A stretch of DNA of 64,000 bases, taken from positions 16,120,001 through 16,184,000 of the forward strand of contig NC_091050.1 in assembly GCF_963966145.1 (NCBI RefSeq). The letters are read 5' to 3'. The translations under genes and the position numbers were made by a program. The stretch is from Tenebrio molitor. Lineage: Eukaryota; Arthropoda; Insecta; Coleoptera; Tenebrionidae. Shown here in pieces: positions 34,047-47,185 of the stretch. The notes under the pieces are model-generated. The model was not told the DNA's origin, searched no databases, and worked only from the letters and a program-made list of their open reading frames with translations. Each line of letters begins with the position of its first letter. Positions within the stretch are counted from its first letter, which is position 1.

Positions 34047-36859
34047 TGTATAACGTAGAAGCTCTCAAAAGTGATTAGACTAATTAGGGACATGCTATTT
34101 AAGAGCAAAAACTGCTCGAGTAGAAGCTTGAAATAAGAAGAAACTGCTGATCGAATACTTATTATCTTCCATTTAATTTTGAAAAAAATGTGAGGAAAAT
34201 AGTAGAGAAATAGTAGAAGTGTTTGTAAATAACTTACTCATGACTAGCAAAAATGACCAATGACAAGTGCTTGAACTTTTAAGAATTCAGAAGCAGAAAC
34301 TATTATAAAAGTTGAGAAGTTGTAGAAAACAAACAAACGATGCTCTGTTTGGAAACAAAGCAAAATTGATCGAAAGCTTCTCAGAAGCAGAAAGTATTTT
34401 ATTTTCAAAATTGAAAATTCGTCATCTCTATCTTTGGTTAGTCAGGAAATAAAATGGTACAATTTAATGAGACGGAATTGACAAGTTTTCTTATAAGCAG
34501 CAAAAATGGTCTAATTAAGAAACAGTATTTGTTTTAAGAGAGAAGAAAGTGGTGAGACTTTTAGGAATACAGAAAGAAACTTAGTAGAAACAATCGAAGA
34601 AATTCTAATTAGGAACGAACACAACTCGAAGAACGATGTTAATTTCATCAAGTGAGCAGCAGCAAAAGAAACAGAAGCTTCGGTCTTCTTGTTCTCTGCG
34701 AAGGGAGCCTTCACATCAGAAACGAAAAGCGGGCCAAGAAGCTGAAAATCCGGCGAGAACCGAAGAGGGCCGTTTTCAAAGCATAAACCGGAAGTAATTT
34801 CATGGTGGAGTGGAAGACCGGTCCGGCTCGCGAAAGATTTCCCCAAAACAAGCTGTCAATTTTCCTAGTGGCCACAATGCCTCTTTTACGACCGGTAAAA
34901 ATTTAATTGCCCCGCATCGTCGTTGAAAAATGAGCGGCAGTCGAGTTGTGACGGTGTAAACGCGACTCCGATAGTTGTCCCTCGGGACCAGACCCGACCA
35001 TAAAATAATTATTGATGGCTGAACCGTCGGATTAAGACGCGAGCAGATCAAAATTGGACTTCAAAGCGTAACGAAGAGGCAAAATGATCTGTTTATGTGG
35101 AAATGAGCGAACCTTTGCGGGGCTGCGGCTGGCTGCACCGAGGACGGGGGCGACGAAGATCCGCTTCGCTTGCTTAGTCCCACCGCAACATTGCGTGCCG
35201 TTTATTACCCGACCAATGTACGGAAAAACTCTCACAGATAAAGTTTATCTCTTAGCTCTAGACCGATGTTTAGTCGGTATCCGCATGCTTTATGGCGTTT
35301 ATGGCCATGTAAGCTAATGGATATACGCCGGCATTAGGGGATTTTAATTGAATTACACAGATTCTGCTTCGTTTGAATAACTATGCAACAACGGAGGAAC
35401 GGAATTTATCGCCTGGATCAATCAACGTGCAACCAAGACGCTCACCCGGTCAGGACGGGTCACCCTGATCTATCGTCTGACACCGTCGCAGAGTGCAAGG
35501 GTAAATAAAATTGCAACCTGGAGAGCGAAGCCGCGCGAGGGCCCCACCAGGTCCGCACCGACGCACTCTTCTTTCACAGTTTACGTTCAGAAATTGTTTT
35601 TTTTAGCGAGTTATCTGTTGTACGTTTGACGTCGGTTTTTTCAGGGGGAAAATCTTGTCCGAAAATGATCGCGCGTCGTTCGTTATTTTCCCGGAGAAAA
35701 ATCGCTCGTCTTGTCTGCTCATTTCCGTCGAGTTGTTCGGTGGTGACCTTTAGCAGGGGTCGGTCCGGGGTGCGTGGGCGATCCGTACGCATGTCATACA
35801 CCGTTTCGATCATCGAAGTTGCCATAACATAATTTCCTAGTTAAATGGGAAATAGTTGGAGATTGGAAGTTTTGACCGAAGTAATCTGACACTACCTGGA
35901 GGGCCGCGGCCGGGCCCAACGCAGTGCGGTGTCGAGGACGGCGTCGCCGCCGCCGCCGACCACCATCTCCGCCCCTGATCGATTCGCGATGGCCAAAAGT
36001 CGAAACCCACCGTCCGGCGATAAATCCACAATCATAGGAGTTCGTTAACGACGATTGTGCCCTTCTCTCTCGCAAAATTAATTTACAGCGCCGGATTTGC
36101 ATGCACGGAACTTAACCCGCTCGGACAACACAGAAATTAAATTCCGCCACTGCTACAGTACTTGTGTAATGGGCATTTGCTTAACAAATAAAACCTCTTG
36201 TTCGTGCCCGAAGGCGAGGTCCGCCCAGGATCTTGGGCGGTTAGAGGCGAGCCGGAGGAATCCGGAGGAGGGCGGCGGCGCGGAATAACGGGTGCACTGG
36301 GTGCACTTTAATTTATTCCGGTGATATTGCCGCTGCACTTGACTCGACAATTGCCGGACTCGTAAATCCGGACTCGTGACACCGGAGTTTGTCCAACTTG
36401 CATCCCTGACAAGGCACTAACTAATGCGCCAACTGTTTGATTTTCTTGCCCCCCTTACGGAACACCAGCTAAGCTGTCTTACTTTCCGCCCGTTATCACC
36501 ACCGAAAACAAATCGGTTCTGCACTGCCAAACCGAAAAATTCATGTAAGAACTTTAAGTAATTAAAAAAAAATCACAGATCTTTTAAGAACACGTAAGTA
36601 CTTTCTTTTCACAATTTTTGAACTTTTCTTTCATTGGATTTGTGTTTAAAAAGAGAAATGACCATCTTCTTGCTACAAAATCTGCCCAAATGAAGACATT
36701 TCTTCTAGCACTCTACACCGATTATATCTTCTTTCGTCAAGGATTTGTGCTTCTTCTTTCATAAACCCTGCACCATGTTTATTTTTTGAATAAAAAATGT
36801 AGAAATGAAATGAAATGTAGATAAAAATGAAATTTGTAATTTTTCCAATGATGTCTTTT
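34047..36859. other. Intergenic DNA, AT-rich then CpG-rich
   Basis: No gene supported. 34.1-34.65 kb is purine-rich with recurring GAAGCAGAAA-like words. 34.8-36.5 kb is CpG-rich with no recognised transposon, and includes CTACCTG (35892-35898), the complement of the Zelda motif. Confidence 0.4.
35892..35898 (-). promoter_or_regulatory. CAGGTAG heptamer (Zelda/TAGteam consensus)
   Basis: Exact match to CAGGTAG, the motif bound by Zelda in Drosophila, within a CpG-rich low-repeat tract. A 7-mer is expected several times by chance in 64 kb, so this is a candidate only. Confidence 0.2.
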
Positions 36860-37015
36860 GTTTTGTAGTGACACAGTTAGTACACTTCTGTCAAAAATGC
36901 CTTTTGTCCTCACCTGTTTTCAAGCCTCGACTGTGCCTCGGTTAGTAAACTCAGACTCGGACGAAAAAGATGCACTTTTTGGCCTTGATACACAAATAAC
37001 TATTTTCTGGGGTGT
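36860..37015 (-). mobile_element. MITE family with GTTATTTGTGTATCAA end, copy 2
   Basis: Reverse-complement match to 17125-17270, sharing AAAAAGTGCATCTTTTTCG and TTGATACACAAATAACTATT. It lies just before the element starting at 37031. Confidence 0.65.
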
Positions 37016-37030
37016 CTACAGACAAATATA

Positions 37031-38163
37031 CAGGGTGTCTCAGCTAAGACTTTCGAGCCTAATATCTCGGTTATTTGCCAACAGATATTTGTGAAATTTA
37101 AATTCAGATATTTTAGACCGTGAACGTTCAATTAATAATAATAAAATTACCTCAAGTTAAAAAATGTCATTTTAACACATGTTTCCTTTATCGAAAATTA
37201 TGGGCGATTATTATTAGATTGTTAAACATTAAAAAATAGGGGTCTACACAAACAATTATGTAAATCAATTGTCTGATTCAACAAAAATATTAGATTTTGT
37301 CGTAAAAAATTTAATGTAAAATTTGAAGGTATTTGAGCAGTTACATTTTGAAACAATTGATTATTAATTGCCAAGCAACATTTTGTACACCTTTAAAGTC
37401 TGTCAAAATTGGGTGCGCTTTATCAGAAATGTCAAATTATGATAATTTATTGAAAATACTCTAAAAATAGACTACAGCGGCATAAATTTCAATATTGTTG
37501 AAAAAGGGAAAAAAATTTGCCTATGGAGAGTGTCGTAAGAACTTCAATGACACAGTTCGTTTTATCGTGGAACACTATCGAAATATAGGTTATACAAAAT
37601 TTAAGGTTAAGAGAGTCGTCAATTTATTTGAAGACACAGGAAGCGTACGTGAACTAAATTACCTTGCTAAAATATCCCGATCGTGTTTTAGTCCTTTATG
37701 GAAGAATTATTAAAGGATCCAGTATAATAAATTACGTCCAAATATTTAACTTTGTAAGTGTTTGTAAGGTTAGCAAAATAAACGTCAAATATGTCACCTG
37801 CGCTTCTGCGAAAAGGGATGACCAAAATTCTGCAAAATTGCGCGTTTGTTTCATACGCGTCTACGTTTTTGCATTTGCAGCCACGTTTAACACAGTTTTT
37901 TGCTTTTTTCTTGCAAAACAGACGTCTTTCAAGGACGAGTTTTTCCCTACAGCATTTTTTATTGACGATCAATTTTTTATGTAAATCTTAATTGATTCAA
38001 CATTTTAAAAAGGCATATAAAAATTACGTTTTTAAGACTTGGGTGATTGCATTAATAGGATTTTATTCTTCACCGTCTAAAATATCTGCATTTTAAATTT
38101 CACAAAAATCTGCTGGAAAATATCTGAGTTATTAGGCTCGAAAGTCTTAGCTGAGACACCCTG
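37031..38163 (+). mobile_element. TA-flanked DNA transposon with CAGGGTGTCTCAGCTAAGAC ends, 1133 bp
   Basis: Terminal inverted repeats of about 95 bp begin CAGGGTGTCTCAGCTAAGAC, then TTTCGAGCCTAATA. TA at 37029-37030 and 38164-38165. Unlike its relatives it keeps a piece of coding sequence (37495-37662), so it links the CAGGGTG-ended group to a transposase-bearing parent. Confidence 0.88.
37495..37662 (+). pseudogene. Fragment of a transposase-type helix-turn-helix (DUF4817-like)
   Basis: The frame reads FAYGECRKNFNDTVRFIVEH, then YRNIGYTKFKVKRVVNLFED and TGSVREL. The pattern Y-G-E-C...TGSV resembles the insect DUF4817 helix-turn-helix found at the N-terminus of some Tc1/mariner-superfamily transposases. 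The frame loses similarity after VRELNY, and no DDE catalytic domain follows within the element. The assignment rests on recognising the pattern and is not certain. Confidence 0.55.
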
Positions 38164-38165
38164 TA

Positions 38166-40198
38166 TACATGGTAGCAACTAACAGGTATTACAACTTTAT
38201 ATTGAAAGAAGTTTTTTATTGGTGAGTTTTAAACACGCTATTTCGGCTCTACTTCAAATCCCAAGTGAATTCTCCAACTTAAGAGTCTTCTTAAAATGCA
38301 TACAAACAAATATTTTGCTAAACTTCTGTATTAATGAAATTCCTTTGTATGAAATGATTTTCCAAAGAGATAAATAAATGAAAACGACAAGAAATGACAA
38401 AAACATCAATACTCTATATTTTCTAAAATTTCAACCGAATCAGTTAAAATAAAATTAAAATGTAAAAGGGACGTCGTTCAAATAGATTTCATTATCTAAA
38501 TAATTACAAAAAAGTCAAGAGCAAGTTCGTTAACAAACACGGTAAGATCAGCTTACCGGGACTACGTCGGTTGTTATGGAAACAACGAAATAACGGAACT
38601 GTTATGGATGACAGAAGATCTGTAATGGATTATAATGGTGCAGAGTGGTGTTATGAAGAATAAAAGAAAATTAAAATTCGACCTGCAGTATTTTATATGT
38701 TCAAGTAAAAATGGTAGCGGAAAAAAATGTTATACGATATACTCGCCGTTTTTGTGAAAGATCGAGACCTGTTATGAGGCACTTACCGATCTTGTAACGT
38801 AATGTGCGTAGGTATGTTTGGAGGAAAACAATGATTGTCGGTGAGTTTTTTATTTCCGGGTTGGTTTGATGTCGCGATTGGGTTGGTGTACATTTTGCGC
38901 CCTCACCCTTTTCGAAAAATGCAGCGATTTCGGGGTAGAGCAGCAATCTGTTCGGACCGTTACATTTCACAAAAACGCTTATACAAATTCGTGTACCTAG
39001 CCGACGTATTTAATTGGATTTTCATTAGATGAAGTGACCCAAGCCCAAGCTGGTCCCGCCTTTGGCCTAACCCTCCACTTATGCAAACACGCAAAATACT
39101 GAAGACGGATCGACGGACACGTGCGTATGTATACGAAGGATTAACGGTCGATTCCACCTTTTAATTGAATTTTAATTGACACAGGATCTAAGGGAAATTG
39201 ATTAAACACGCTGACCATCTCCCGGAACAAAAAAACAACTCACCCCCGCGGGTACCGCGCAGAGACGATGCATTTTTCAGCACAAGTAAAACACGTATAT
39301 AACATTTTTAAAGCACAAGCGCACGTATATTTCAACCCCTAACTTTAGTATCTCGTCCTCTCGTGTGTGCGCGCCTGAAAAAAAATATACAAGCAACTAA
39401 CATGCGTTATACGATGTCATAAAAACTATTTTATAGCGGTCAGCTGCCGACCAACAGGGCATTAATCAAAAAAGGTCAGACTCTGACAATTTATTGACGA
39501 GTGCGTCTTTAGTCAGGGGTGAGCCGGATAATGCGGTGCAGCCCCGGTGCAATTAACGAAATTCGGCGTGGCTTTCGATGCGCCTTCAAAAATTTATGGC
39601 CGGACACGGGGTCCTTGACAGGACGACGGTGACGGGAGCGTGGATTTCGACATTAGCGGAATTAAAAATCGCCCAAGAGGGTGACGGACGAACGGTTTGC
39701 GGGGAGCAATTTTTAAATCGAACAGAAATTGGATGCGCGAACAAAAACGAGAAGATGATCAAATTTCGGATATTTTCGAATTTGTGTAAAGTGGTGCGGG
39801 AAGGAATTGGAACGGTTTGTTACTTTACTTCACGTCACTTCCTTTATTTACGAGGTGTACACATTCCTCTAAACTTTTTTCGGAGGGATATTGAGACTTC
39901 GGCACCGTAATTTATGACGTGCAGTCAGTTTCACCACGGAAATTATAAATTTGTTAACACCCTGTACGTGAGGAAAATATTGTCTTTAACCCTAATTTTT
40001 TTCTCAATTAAAAAAAATCTCTGATTTCGTTACAAACATTTTTTTAAAAACGTTACGTAATATTTAAACTAAATCGTATTTTTTGGGAGAAAGGTTCAAA
40101 GTGGTTCCGGTGATTACACATCGATTTTGTCAAGCATTTCCAAAAAAAAAATTCCACAAATTCCATTTTAAAAATAATAATAATTGAACTTGTCGGTA
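38166..40198. other. Intergenic DNA
   Basis: No gene supported. 38.2-38.7 kb is AT-rich; 38.8-39.9 kb is CpG-richer with open frames under 110 codons. A lone ACACCCTGTAC at about 39957 looks like a solitary CAGGGTG-family end. Confidence 0.4.
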
Positions 40199-40816
40199 AT
40201 ATCGCGCCTTCAAATAAAATCCTGGTTTGGGAAGGCGTTAGAAACCGTCAATTGTTTTGCTTTTTTATAGCGTATAGTCGTTTTTTTTTTATAATAAATT
40301 GTCAGTGTCAAAATTACAGAAAAAGACCAAACTGTATATTAAAAAACATTTGGTCCAGTTCTATCTCAATTTCGCCCTAGATTTCCCCTAGATCATTATT
40401 GAGGTTATGTTGCAAATGTTTGTAAGTGTGAGACACGTGTTTAATTTAAATTTAAATTGTCAAATGTGACAATCGGTGACAATTTCAAAAGTCAATGTTT
40501 CAAACCTGATTTATAAAATTCACTGTTTCGAATTTTCTGCCAACCTGACAACACTTTTGACAACTTATTATAAAAGAACAGACTTTAGATTAATTGGAGC
40601 AGCTAACCTAAAATTTAGAGCAATAATGTTTTACATTGAAAATAGAATAACCTAACGATTCCTACTGTCGAAGTAAATATCTAAGAGCACCCTTTGCTGA
40701 AAACAAACGTGTTCAATTATGTCATTCGTGTCAAACAGCGCGAACTTTACACTGATCTAAACGGTTTAATTTTCCAACGCCTACTCAGCCGAGGATTTTA
40801 TTTGAAGGCGCGATAT
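40199..40816. mobile_element. Inverted-repeat element with ATATCGCGCCTTCAAATAAA ends, copy 1
   Basis: Ends share ATATCGCGCCTTCAAATAAA followed by ATCCT and AGGCGTT as inverted repeats of about 45 bp. Internal landmarks such as ATATCTAAG-GCACCCTTTGC recur in the copy at 42245-42610. Non-coding, about 618 bp. Confidence 0.75.
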
Positions 40817-41591
40817 TTCCTACTGGAAACATCATAAGTCGGGACTATTTAGACGAATTTTTGTAAACTGTCATCACTTCAAAACAAATTTTTAGATATT
40901 ACATATTTAAATTTGTTGACTTGTCTCAAGACGAATGAATTAAAAAAGAGGAAAACTTGTTTTGCCAGTGAAACCTAGATGTGTCAAACTGTGTTTTTTT
41001 AATTCAAATAATTTCCTGCAAAAATAAAAAATCTAAATCAAAATTTTAAATTGTGACAATTTTAATGTCGTGCTACATTTGTTTACTCTTTAAAATAACT
41101 AGGTGAAGAAGAACTGTTTGAGTTGGTAATACTGAATTTTATTTTTAAATGGTACAACTGGAGTAACTTCCGGTTGTTGACGGCTTGACACTGACAGCCG
41201 AATCATTGACAAATAACACATTTCAAATTAAATTAAACATACTGTTCGAGAGCCTAAAAGGAAGAAATAGTTAATTTATGTTTAGACCAAAATGGGGAGC
41301 ACCCCGAGCATTTCCTTTGGTTAATTTTTAAATAATAGTTCTGTATTTCAAGTTTAATGTCTTTTTACCGTTAAGTTTTACTTTCAAAACCTTGCATTTT
41401 GTTGATGATAAAATGTTACTTCAGATATCTGTCAAAAAACCAAAAAAAAAAACATATGTATCCGGTTGCAGTGTTGCTAAAATAGCCGAATAAAAAAATG
41501 TTCTTGTTTTGGCAACTGAAACAGTCCTTTTTGATTACCACGTACTAAACATAACCCATTTCTTATAAAGTAAAAAAAATATATCATTAAA
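40817..41591. other. AT-rich intergenic DNA with one dispersed repeat
   Basis: No gene. Contains the repeat at 41117-41232. Confidence 0.4.
41117..41232 (-). repeat. Dispersed repeat, inverted partner of 32915-33030
   Basis: Reverse-complement match to 32915-33030 through ACTGGAGTAACTTCCGGTTG and GACACTGACAGCCG. Confidence 0.7.
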
Positions 41592-41770
41592 GGCTGTATG
41601 ACACGATGCTAAATTTTGTAGAAAATTTGTTAGAAAATTAGAGAGGACCAATGAACGATCAGGATCTGACAAAGACAGACTATGATCCTGATCGTTCATT
41701 GGTCCTGATCGAGGGTCTCTCTCATTTTCTAACAAATTTACTACGAAATTTAGCATCGTGTCAAACAAGC
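41592..41770. mobile_element. Foldback MITE, about 179 bp
   Basis: Ends GGCTGTATGACACGATGC and (reversed) GCTTGTTTGACACGATGC. Nearly the whole element is self-complementary, with two inverted copies of GACCAATGAACGATCAGGAT near the centre. Open frames on both strands (41535-41768, 41651-41854) are mirror images caused by the palindrome. Confidence 0.8.
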
Positions 41771-42244
41771 TTTACACAACTAACGAGTATATCTTTTCGA
41801 ACCCCTGTACAAAAATTCAGTAGACAAACAATTTTGTTTCTTGCTTTTAAATAACATTTTTGCAATTTATTATCAGCGGTATTTTATTAACATTATTGGA
41901 GCCCTCTAAGTCTAACGCTTTCATAATTTCAAAAAAATTTACCAAATTTTAATTCTGTAATACAAGGGTCTAAGATATACTCGTACATATACAGGGTGAT
42001 AATAAGTTCTTCACTTTTTTGATCATTTAGGTATTTCGTTGACTTATTTATTAGATAGAAAATTTCCAAAATTTCGTTTATTTATCGCCGAATTAAACTT
42101 TGATCGGTCAAAAAAATTTATGACAAATAAATATTAATCTCTGACAAATCCAATATTTTAGTTTCAAATCAATATATTTTTTATCGAATTGTATGATTAG
42201 ATATACGATTTTTCAACAAAAGAGGGCAGATCCTTGCGGAGCAA

Positions 42245-42610
42245 ATATCGGGCGTTCAAATGAAATCTTGGGCTGAGAAGGCTTTGGAAACCGTCAATTG
42301 TTTTGCTTTTTTAAGGTGTAAATTGACAATTGCAATTAGAGGATATTGACAGCTAACCTAGAATTTATAAATAAAAAATCTTTCTGTTTTTTTTTGTAAT
42401 GCTTTACATTAAAACTAGAATAACTAACGATTCCTATTCTCGAAGCAAATATCTAAGGGCACCCTTTGCTGAAAACAATCATGTTCAATCATGTGCCGAT
42501 TAAACATAAACAAATGTCATTCGTGTCAAATGGCGAGAAATTAAAACTTTACGCTGTTCTAAAATGTTTACTTTTTTCAACGCCTACTCAGCCCAGGTTT
42601 TCATTATAAC
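42245..42610. mobile_element. Inverted-repeat element, copy 2 (shorter)
   Basis: Same family as 40199-40816, sharing AACCGTCAATTGTTTTGCTT and GCACCCTTTGCTGAAAACAA. The left end is degenerate (ATATCGGGCGTTCAAATGAA) and the right end decayed. About 250 bp shorter than copy 1. Confidence 0.7.
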
Positions 42611-42970
42611 GCATGAAAATCAGAAATAATGCAAATTATTAAATTATTATTGAAAACAACTGACTTTTATCTATATTGTATCATATTCAGTCAAGAGTTT
42701 TTGAAAAACAAGAAGAGATGAGGTCAGTCTAGACGCGAAAGCCAAAAGATTGTTTAAAATGAGAAAGAGTATCAATATTTATTGTCATTGCACTGATATC
42801 GTAAAAACGAGAGACTTAGATTTATCAAAACTTCTCTTATCAATGCAATCAAAATATGATTAATTCTCTGACATTTGAAATATTATTTTGAAATTTTTTC
42901 GCCAATTTTAACTCTGTCCATGTACGTTAGCTTTTAAAAATATTTTTTGTTATAAAATCAAATCAACCTA

Positions 42971-43360
42971 CAGCGTGTAACAGAAATAAGTACGTTAATT
43001 TTAACTGGTAATAAAACTCATCAAGAGTAACAACTTTTCTAAATATTTTTTTTTTTCGTAAACGTTCTCGTTAATGAGTTAAAATTGTTTAAAATTTTCC
43101 AAAAATTTCGCTACCCGCCACTGGAGACCAGAAGTGACTATAAATGTGACGACCGTTTCTAAGCATTTTTACGAAATTAAAATACTGCCCATTATTAGAA
43201 CCTGTGCTTAGAAGGTTTACACAAACGCCTCGTTAATTTATGGGGGGGGAAATGCTAAACAAAATTGCCGATTTGGAAAAAATTGTACATAGAAAAATTG
43301 TTCATCATGACGAGTTCTGTTACTGGTTAAAATGAATGTACTTATTTCTGTTACACCCTG
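42971..43360. mobile_element. TA-flanked element with CAGSGTGTAACAGAAATAAG ends, 390 bp
   Basis: Inverted ends CAGCGTGTAACAGAAATAAG and (reversed) CAGGGTGTAACAGAAATAAG, continuing through GTAC-TT-ATTTTAAC. TA at 42969-42970 and 43361-43362. No transposase. Confidence 0.85.
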
Positions 43361-43362
43361 TA

Positions 43363-46300
43363 TAAGAATTTTATTTCATAATATTAAGTGAAAAAATATG
43401 CAGAATTGAACGCGAAAAATAACAAATTGGAACAAACTTTTATGAATGTGAAATATCGTATCAAACATTTATTCTTTGATTAATGTTGTTTTTGTACTTT
43501 CATTATCTCATCGAACATTATTCAGTTTAGTGCCTTCAGAAGTTGACAATTACCGTTATCAATATTTGATTTCTTACAATTAGTAATATAGTTTCTTAAA
43601 TAAACATCCGATAGTATTTTACGACATTAGTGATTATTGAATCAAGATAAAAAAAAGAATTGCTAATAAAACTTATCAAACATCTTTTTTTTTTAATTTT
43701 TCTCAAAATAGATAATCACTAATCAGGGTCGTTAAGATGAATTTTTGGTACTTTAGTAAATTTGTGCCAGAAATTTCAAGCTACAAACTTATCTGTGTAT
43801 TTTTAAATTGCAAATGTTCATCGAAAATAAGATGAATAAGTTGATAGTGATTAATGAGTTACTTTGTGATAGTTGGTGGTGATGAATTTTGGTATACAAA
43901 AAAAATAAAATCAGTGTCTTCAGCAAAGCATTTCTAAAATTTTAAAATTACAAGAGTTTGTTTTTTTGAAAAATTTAGTTCGACTCGAACGCTTCGGTTC
44001 GTTTTAATTTCCGAAAGTGAGTTCCAGTGGCAATTCCTCCGGCAGTGTGTCGTAATTCGGCCATATTGATCTTACATCTCCATCAATTATGCAGAAAAGT
44101 GGTAACGAAATTACGTTTATTTATGACGCAACTAAATTTAATAATTAGTTTCCCATTTCAACGCAATTTATTTGACGTGTTCTTTTATGAATTACCCAAT
44201 TCGAACTTTGGCCTAACCCCTTTTGTGAATGACCGGTGGTCAGTTCACCTCCGACCCTGTTTTCTTTGGCGGGGTCGCGTGTTGGTTTTTCGGCGGTCTG
44301 GTCCCCCCGAAGAAAAAAATCATCGAAATCGATTACATATTTATTTTCTCACAGTTTCCGATTAGAACGAGCGACCCCATCGATTCAGATAAACGCACCA
44401 CCAAATCCGAACACAATGCTCGTTCGTACATTTCATACTCCGACCCCGTTTAGATTATAAATCTTAAGTAGCGAGGGTCTCATGTGTAATCTTCAACCCT
44501 TTACCTCCGCATTGTTAAGGAAATACGTTATCCTGGACGGACTTTGTCTATTGGAATCAAATTTAGCGTGCCGTGTAACGAATTCGCTTCAGGTAGAGGA
44601 CGAGGGCCTCTTCTGCTTTTCGATCCGTTTCGACCAGTTCCCTAAGTTTTAATTCGATATTTACGGCAAATTCGATATTCTTGGGAGTGAACGGTGGAGG
44701 AACGGGCTGACCCTCGCCGAGGGGTGGTGTTTGTTAAATTAATGATGGTGTCCGAGAATGCCATGACGTGTGGTCACGTGATGTATGACCCCTGGCCCAG
44801 GATTAGCGATGACAATTTAATTATACGAGGTTTACTTAAGAGTGGACGGCCTGAATTAGTGATGAAAATTCGGTAATTTATTTTGTGCTCGACATAAACA
44901 CTCATTTCGGGACGTGACGGCCGGATAAGGCCAGATTTCCACCCCTGGTGGACCGCTGCCGCGGCAGAATCGCCGCCGATCAACTCCTATCAGCAGGCGA
45001 GGAGAAGCTCTCTCGATACATCCCCTCCCATCCAGAACAAAAATATTTTACATTTAAAATCTTTACACAAACTTCTACGCTAATGTGGTGATGGTGATAA
45101 ATTAGTCTTCGTGGAACACCCCCAGATTATCTATTACGGCACTTATTCTCCGAACGCGTGGTAGATGATAAGAAAATTCGTCGTTTTCAATCATTTTCGC
45201 AAGTATTTAGTAACCGAATTCATTAAAAACATCTTTCTACGACTATGAAAAAACTGTACTATAGTTCCCTATTTTAGTGCGTAAAACATCTGTTTATGGT
45301 AATAGCAAAAAATAAGAAGCTCGAACAAGTGCTGTATCGTGTCATTATTTCACTCTGGAGTTATGCAAATATGTGTATCGTCAGAGTACATTGAAAACAG
45401 TTCAATTTGTTTCGCGATCTTGGCATTGAAACGTGGAATTTTAAGATGTTGACGGTTTCTCTAATTGCAGACGGTCGTAGAAAATATATTGTCTAGAACT
45501 CATGCATAAATTGTCTTTTTCAGTTGTTGTCTAAATTATTACATATTTTTAATAGATTGGATATATAAAAAAATATATAAAATGGAAATATGTAATAGAA
45601 ATATGTACTATGAAAACTTATGTTATTAATTTTTAAATAATTTAATATGTTGATGATAGAAAACTGATTTTTGTGGGGTTCCGCCAGATTATCTATTAAA
45701 GATCTAAGATCTATAATTTGCTCGTAGTAGCAAACAAAGGATTTATCTTGAATTTTTTTGTATCCAATTCAAATACGCATCTATCATAATTATTATAGAT
45801 GGATTTCACATAAATGAAAAAAATATACGTATAAAATATGAAATATGTCAATCTCAACCTAATATTTACCAAAATTTATTTTTGTTTCCAAATATTTTAA
45901 TATATTTGAAGAATTTCTTGCTAATAAATAATACTTAATAACATTAATTCATTTTAGAACGATTGATTTTAAATTTTATTCGAATATTTATTTCATTTTA
46001 TTTTTTGTTTCATGATGTTTTAATATTATGGTGGTTGTAAATTGGTCTTTGGGAATGCCAATAGATTATCCACTAAAAAATCTATGTAATTTGGGAATTT
46101 TGAGAATTTTGTATTATACAGGGCACATATTATTTACATAACATGATTTTATGTTGGAATACAAGCAAAAAACTCTAGTACCAATTTACTATTAATCCTG
46201 TCCACATGGAGTTATTAACTATCAAACTTGGAAATTTGCTTCGATTGTAATGGAGAAATATATTTAAATAGTATCAATAACACATAACTCAACAAGTAAA

Positions 46301-46500
46301 ATAAATATTCCAGCACTAATTTTACCGTTATTATTGGTTTATTTGTAATTTCATTTATACTCGTAAAAGTACAAAGATTTTGCTGTTCATAAATTTTGAA
46401 GCTATTGCAACATTGCAACTAAGCTAAAGTGACTTTTTGAGTTAAGTCAGAAAGTAACAAGGATTGTCATTTATATCTTTTTTTTGTATTCAACATAGAT
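43363..46500. other. Intergenic DNA with a degenerate threefold repeat
   Basis: No gene supported. 44.0-45.0 kb is CpG-richer and holds CAGGTAG (44590-44596). Three diverged copies of a unit around CAGATTATCTATTA occur near 45070-45140, 45630-45710 and 46015-46090. The rest is AT-rich. Confidence 0.4.
44590..44596 (+). promoter_or_regulatory. CAGGTAG heptamer (Zelda/TAGteam consensus)
   Basis: Exact CAGGTAG in a CpG-richer low-repeat patch. Candidate only, since chance matches are expected at this scale. Confidence 0.2.
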
Positions 46501-46909
46501 TCGCCATTTTAATACACCCTGTACATTATAGAAGATTTCAAATATTTCACAAAACTGAAAAAATTATAAACCCCAAAAATCCTATTTTTAGTCGATTGTA
46601 CCATAAAGTAGTATTTTTCGGTTTGAATATCTGGACGAAAACGTCATCTTTTTGTCATAGCATTATTTTTCGTCCTATGCCGAAAAATATTTTTCGTGAG
46701 CTATGTTGAAGCAATGAACAACGTTCAACAATTGATAACAGTTAAATTGTTAATAACACCCTGGGAACACTCAGGGTTGTTAAGAAAGGTTTTAGCAGCT
46801 CGTATTTTTTCAAAATTATTATGGATCGACCGTCACTTTGACAATGGAATGAAAATACGAGTATTTTTATTGCAATCGAAAAAAAAATGTATGATACATA
46901 GACGAAAAC

Positions 46910-46987
46910 AATATTTCGGACTTATTGCTGTTGCTGGACTCGGCTTTGCCTCGTCCAGCCAATTTCCAGCACATCGTCCGAAATATT
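46910..46987. repeat. Short hairpin repeat
   Basis: Arms AATATTTCGGAC at the left and GTCCGAAATATT at the right pair over about 35 bp around CGGCTTTGCC. It lies in a tract (46600-47030) with recurring CGAAAAATA words that may be a larger MITE without clear ends. Confidence 0.65.
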
Positions 46988-47102
46988 TTCTTTTTCGTCC
47001 TTATAACATAAAAAACTATTTTAGATAAATACGTATTTGGAAAAATAATATATTTTCCTTTTCAAAAACTTATTATTGTTTGGAAAAGCCACAACTTCGA
47101 AA

Positions 47103-47185
47103 CATTGTCGAAACATTTGTTTGGCCTTAATAAAGCCCAGATTTGAATATCGTTGAACATGTGTGGTGTTATTTGGATTTTTTCC
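47103..47185 (+). pseudogene. Tc1/mariner transposase tail fragment 1
   Basis: Reads FVWP, two stops, then SPDLNIVEHVWCYLDF. This matches the conserved SPDLNPIEHVW motif that carries the third catalytic Asp region of Tc1/mariner transposases. Only this piece is recognisable. Confidence 0.65.

Noticed and set aside
41535..41854. Pair of opposite-strand open frames encoding similar peptides
   Set aside because: Both arise from the palindromic MITE at 41592-41770.
41991..42010. ACAGGGTGATAATAAG as a further complete CAGGGTG element
   Set aside because: Only one end is visible; no inverted partner within about 1 kb.
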